Below are positions 30,709-32,054 of a stretch of 32,054 nucleotides of DNA, one piece after another. The position numbers and the translations under genes were made by a program. The notes beneath the pieces are model-generated. The model was not told the origin of the DNA and did no database searches. It saw only the letters and a list, made by a program, of their open reading frames with translations. This stretch comes from a virus. The stretch spans positions 1-32,054 of IMG/VR virus record IMGVR_UViG_3300042898_000203, one strand, 5' to 3'. Each line of letters starts with the position of its first letter. Positions within the stretch are counted from its first letter, which is position 1.

Positions 30709-30749
30709 AATTCCCGATACTTTTACTTTTCGAAAGTATTGGGAATTTT
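30709..30749 (+). terminator. Long hairpin between tRNA-Cys and tRNA-Leu
   Basis: A 15-bp stem (30709-30723 with 30733-30747, one G-U pair, nine-base loop) is followed by a short T-run (30746-30749). It fits an intrinsic terminator, or a processing barrier separating two tRNAs. It is nearly symmetric, so it could act in both directions. Confidence 0.65.
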
Positions 30750-30750
30750 A

Positions 30751-30832
30751 GGGCACGTGGCGAAATGGTAAACGCACGAGACTTAAAATCTCGCACTTCG
30801 GTTTGTTGGTTCGAGTCCGACCGTGCCCACCA
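30751..30832 (+). tRNA. tRNA-Leu (anticodon UAA)
   Basis: GGGCACG pairs with CGTGCCC; anticodon arm CGAGA-CTTAAAA-TCTCG reads UAA; a variable arm with a TTCG turn follows; discriminator A and encoded CCA. Seven T (30833-30839) come directly after the CCA and may end transcription. Confidence 0.93.
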
Positions 30833-30860
30833 TTTTTTTCAAATAATCTAAAATTAGGGC

Positions 30861-30889
30861 TTGACTTTTATCACATTATAGGGTATATT
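30861..30889 (+). promoter_or_regulatory. Sigma70-like early promoter inside the tRNA array
   Basis: TTGACT at 30861-30866 and TATATT at 30884-30889, spacing 17, with GGG before the -10 box. It restarts transcription for the gene at 30921 and the following tRNAs. Confidence 0.85.
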
Positions 30890-30920
30890 GGAATATAAGA
30901 TGTGAAAAGGAACTTTGATT

Positions 30921-31319
30921 ATGTTTACTCTTTCTGATATTGATGCCCAGTTTCCTAAAACTCATGATGGTTCGGTTTTCTCCGACCTTCATAAGGATGT
31001 GTACGGGTTTCGCCCTCGTGGCGTTACCTTCGAGTCTCTCGAAGACTTCGACGCTGAATATGAGCGTCTGGTAGTCCGTCTTGGCGAACAGCAGGACGAA
31101 GAAAAGATCGCTCAGGATCGTAACTTCGCCGAGTTCGTTTGCCGTGTGGACGGTATCATGGGTTTGGTCAAGAACTGCTTTGATAATGCGGCAGCAGTCG
31201 CCATTATCGCTGAGGCAGAAGGCATTAATGATGAAGAAATGCGCTTCTATGGTTGGGAATCTCTTGAGTATCGTCTCGATCTCAAGTTTGGTTCTATCAA
31301 GAAGTGGTTGGAAGAATAA
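30921..31319 (+). CDS. Conserved phage protein of unknown function
   Basis: The 132-residue acidic protein starts at the ATG at 30921, with AAGGA at a suitable distance; an upstream in-frame TTG is unlikely. The segment FSDLHKDVYGFRPRGV near 21-36 recurs in unrelated phages as I remember it, usually among small early genes. The remainder is helical and acidic. No catalytic motif is seen. It has its own early promoter and is followed by tRNA-Thr, so it shares a transcript with tRNAs. Confidence 0.65.
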   Translation: MFTLSDIDAQFPKTHDGSVFSDLHKDVYGFRPRGVTFESLEDFDAEYERLVVRLGEQQDEEKIAQDRNFAEFVCRVDGIMGLVKNCFDNAAAVAIIAEAEGINDEEMRFYGWESLEYRLDLKFGSIKKWLEE

Positions 31320-31329
31320 ATAAGTTTTC

Positions 31330-31405
<76 letters not shown>

Positions 31406-31406
31406 T

Positions 31407-31482
31407 TCCGCGATAGCTCAGTTGGTAGAGCGTCTGACTGTTAATCAGAATGTCCTTGGTTCGAGTCCAAGTCGTGGAGCCA
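31407..31482 (+). tRNA. tRNA-Asn (anticodon GUU)
   Basis: TCCGCGA pairs with TCGTGGA; anticodon arm TCTGA-CTGTTAA-TCAGA reads GUU; U1-A72 with discriminator G fits Asn identity; CCA is encoded. It lies one base after tRNA-Thr. Confidence 0.95.
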
Positions 31483-31510
31483 GTTTATAGTTTTGTAACA
31501 AGGATATAGT

Positions 31511-31780
31511 ATGACTAATATTTCGACTCCGTTTAGTAAGTTTGATAATCTCCGTTTTGCAGAGAATAGGTTGGTATCTCTTAAGATGTATAGTCCTGAG
31601 AGTTCTGAGACTAAGCGACATAATTTTATTGTGAAAGATCTTCAGTCTAAATTGACTGCCACTGAATTGTCTGAATATTATGACAACAAGAATCTAGTAT
31701 TGACAGCGGCAGATCGTGAAAAAGAACGAATCGCGATGATCAAGCAAATGAATGAAAATCGAGATAAACCAAGTATTTAA
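31511..31780 (+). CDS. Small protein of unknown function
   Basis: The 89-residue product is hydrophilic and mostly helical (FDNLRFAENRLVSLKMYS, ADREKERIAMIKQMNEN). AAGGATA lies before the ATG. No family is recognised. It sits between tRNA-Asn and tRNA-Ala and probably shares their transcript. Confidence 0.6.
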   Translation: MTNISTPFSKFDNLRFAENRLVSLKMYSPESSETKRHNFIVKDLQSKLTATELSEYYDNKNLVLTAADREKERIAMIKQMNENRDKPSI

Positions 31781-31786
31781 AAGTTT

Positions 31787-31862
31787 GGGGAATTAGCTCA
31801 TTCGGTAGAGCGTCTGCCTTGCACGCAGAAGGTGAACGGTTCGATCCCGTTATTCTCCACCA
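31787..31862 (+). tRNA. tRNA-Ala (anticodon UGC)
   Basis: GGGGAAT pairs with ATTCTCC (one G-U); anticodon arm TCTGC-CTTGCAC-GCAGA reads UGC; discriminator A and encoded CCA. The acceptor has G3-U70, the classic alanine identity pair. Confidence 0.95.
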
Positions 31863-31867
31863 ATATA

Positions 31868-31979
31868 GACCACCTATGCTGAACCCGTGAAGGGATAGAA
31901 AACACGGTTGCAACCGTATTGTTTATCTGGGAAGATTGCAACGTCGCGAAGTAAGCAATCAAGGCACACTTAGGTGGTC
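31868..31979 (+). ncRNA. Candidate stable structured RNA between tRNA-Ala and tRNA-Leu
   Basis: This gene-free interval is closed by a perfect 9-bp stem: GACCACCTA at 31868-31876 with TAGGTGGTC at 31971-31979. Inside, CCGTG at 31885-31889 pairs with CACGG at 31903-31907, the palindrome ACGGTTGCAACCGT at 31904-31917 offers an alternative fold, and GATTGC at 31934-31939 pairs with GCAATC at 31954-31959. It has no start codon with ribosome-binding site, and no T or anticodon arm. T4 encodes two stable RNAs (C and D) beside its tRNAs, so a similar stable RNA is plausible here. Confidence 0.6.
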
Positions 31980-31989
31980 ACTCTTTTAT

Positions 31990-32054
31990 GCGCCTATGGT
32001 GGAATTGGTAGACACGCTGGTTTTAGGTACCAGTGCGAAAGCGTGGGGGTTCGA
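31990..32054 (+). tRNA. tRNA-Leu (anticodon UAG), cut by the window end
   Basis: The acceptor begins GCGCCTA; D arm and anticodon arm CTGGT-TTTAGGT-ACCAG give UAG; a long variable arm (TGCGAAAGCG) follows; the sequence ends in the T loop (GGGGTTCGA). The 3' acceptor strand lies outside the window. Confidence 0.85.

Noticed and set aside
31315-31322. AATAAATA overlapping the stop at 31319, just before tRNA-Thr
   Set aside because: The tRNA would start nearly at the transcript start, and these tRNAs are already covered by the early promoter at 30861. Kept only as a weak possibility.

Overview
The window is a contiguous piece of a large T4-type (Myoviridae-like, Tevenvirinae superfamily) phage genome. 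Every supported gene lies on the plus strand. Most genes abut or overlap by 1-4 bases (ATGA and TAATG junctions). The identifying genes are a gp61-type primase, a T4-type RNase H, class I ribonucleotide reductase (nrdA, nrdB) with a glutaredoxin, thyX, a GH19/M15 endolysin, Rz/Rz1 spanins, prohead core proteins with T4-type capsid-targeting leaders, and exact copies of the T4 late promoter TATAAATA. A GapR/DUF2312-like gene, a family known mainly from Alphaproteobacteria, points to an alphaproteobacterial, probably aquatic, host. That host call is an inference.

Layout. Bases 1-5.3 kb: the end of an unknown gene, a family-2 glycosyltransferase, a candidate small RNA, two enzymes that begin with capsid-targeting leaders (a ligase-like KTDG nucleotidyltransferase and a fusion of two nucleotidyltransferase folds), a holin-like protein, an Rz i-spanin with its Rz1 embedded in another frame, and an unknown protein. 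5.3-13.6 kb: late structural genes, including two large repeat-containing core polyproteins, a small cysteine-rich basic protein with a leader, a Dps-like ferritin, two virion surface or fibre-type proteins and two conserved small proteins. 13.6-15.9 kb: a two-helix membrane protein, the endolysin, a single-EF-hand protein and a tail-anchored coiled-coil protein. 15.9-22.8 kb: DNA and nucleotide metabolism (primase, thyX, an AbrB-MazG fusion, nrdA, glutaredoxin, nrdB) with small unknowns between. 22.8-29.8 kb: a zinc-ribbon protein, a GIY-YIG endonuclease with a dual-transcript control site, a multi-pass membrane protein, a DUF2693-like protein, RNase H, a cytidylyltransferase, a sulfotransferase, speD and a NUMOD3 protein. 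29.8 kb to the end: an array of nine tRNA genes interleaved with small early genes and a second candidate structured RNA.

Two promoter classes can be read. TATAAATA late boxes precede head and other late genes. Sigma70-like promoters, TTGAC(T/A) with exactly 17 bases to a TATA box preceded by GGG in most cases, precede early or metabolic genes. No gap longer than 300 bases lacks a gene. The least ordinary features are enzymes that seem destined to be packaged in the head, a GIY-YIG gene whose late promoter sits on the 5' arm of a hairpin that hides its ribosome-binding site, and two structured non-coding intervals.
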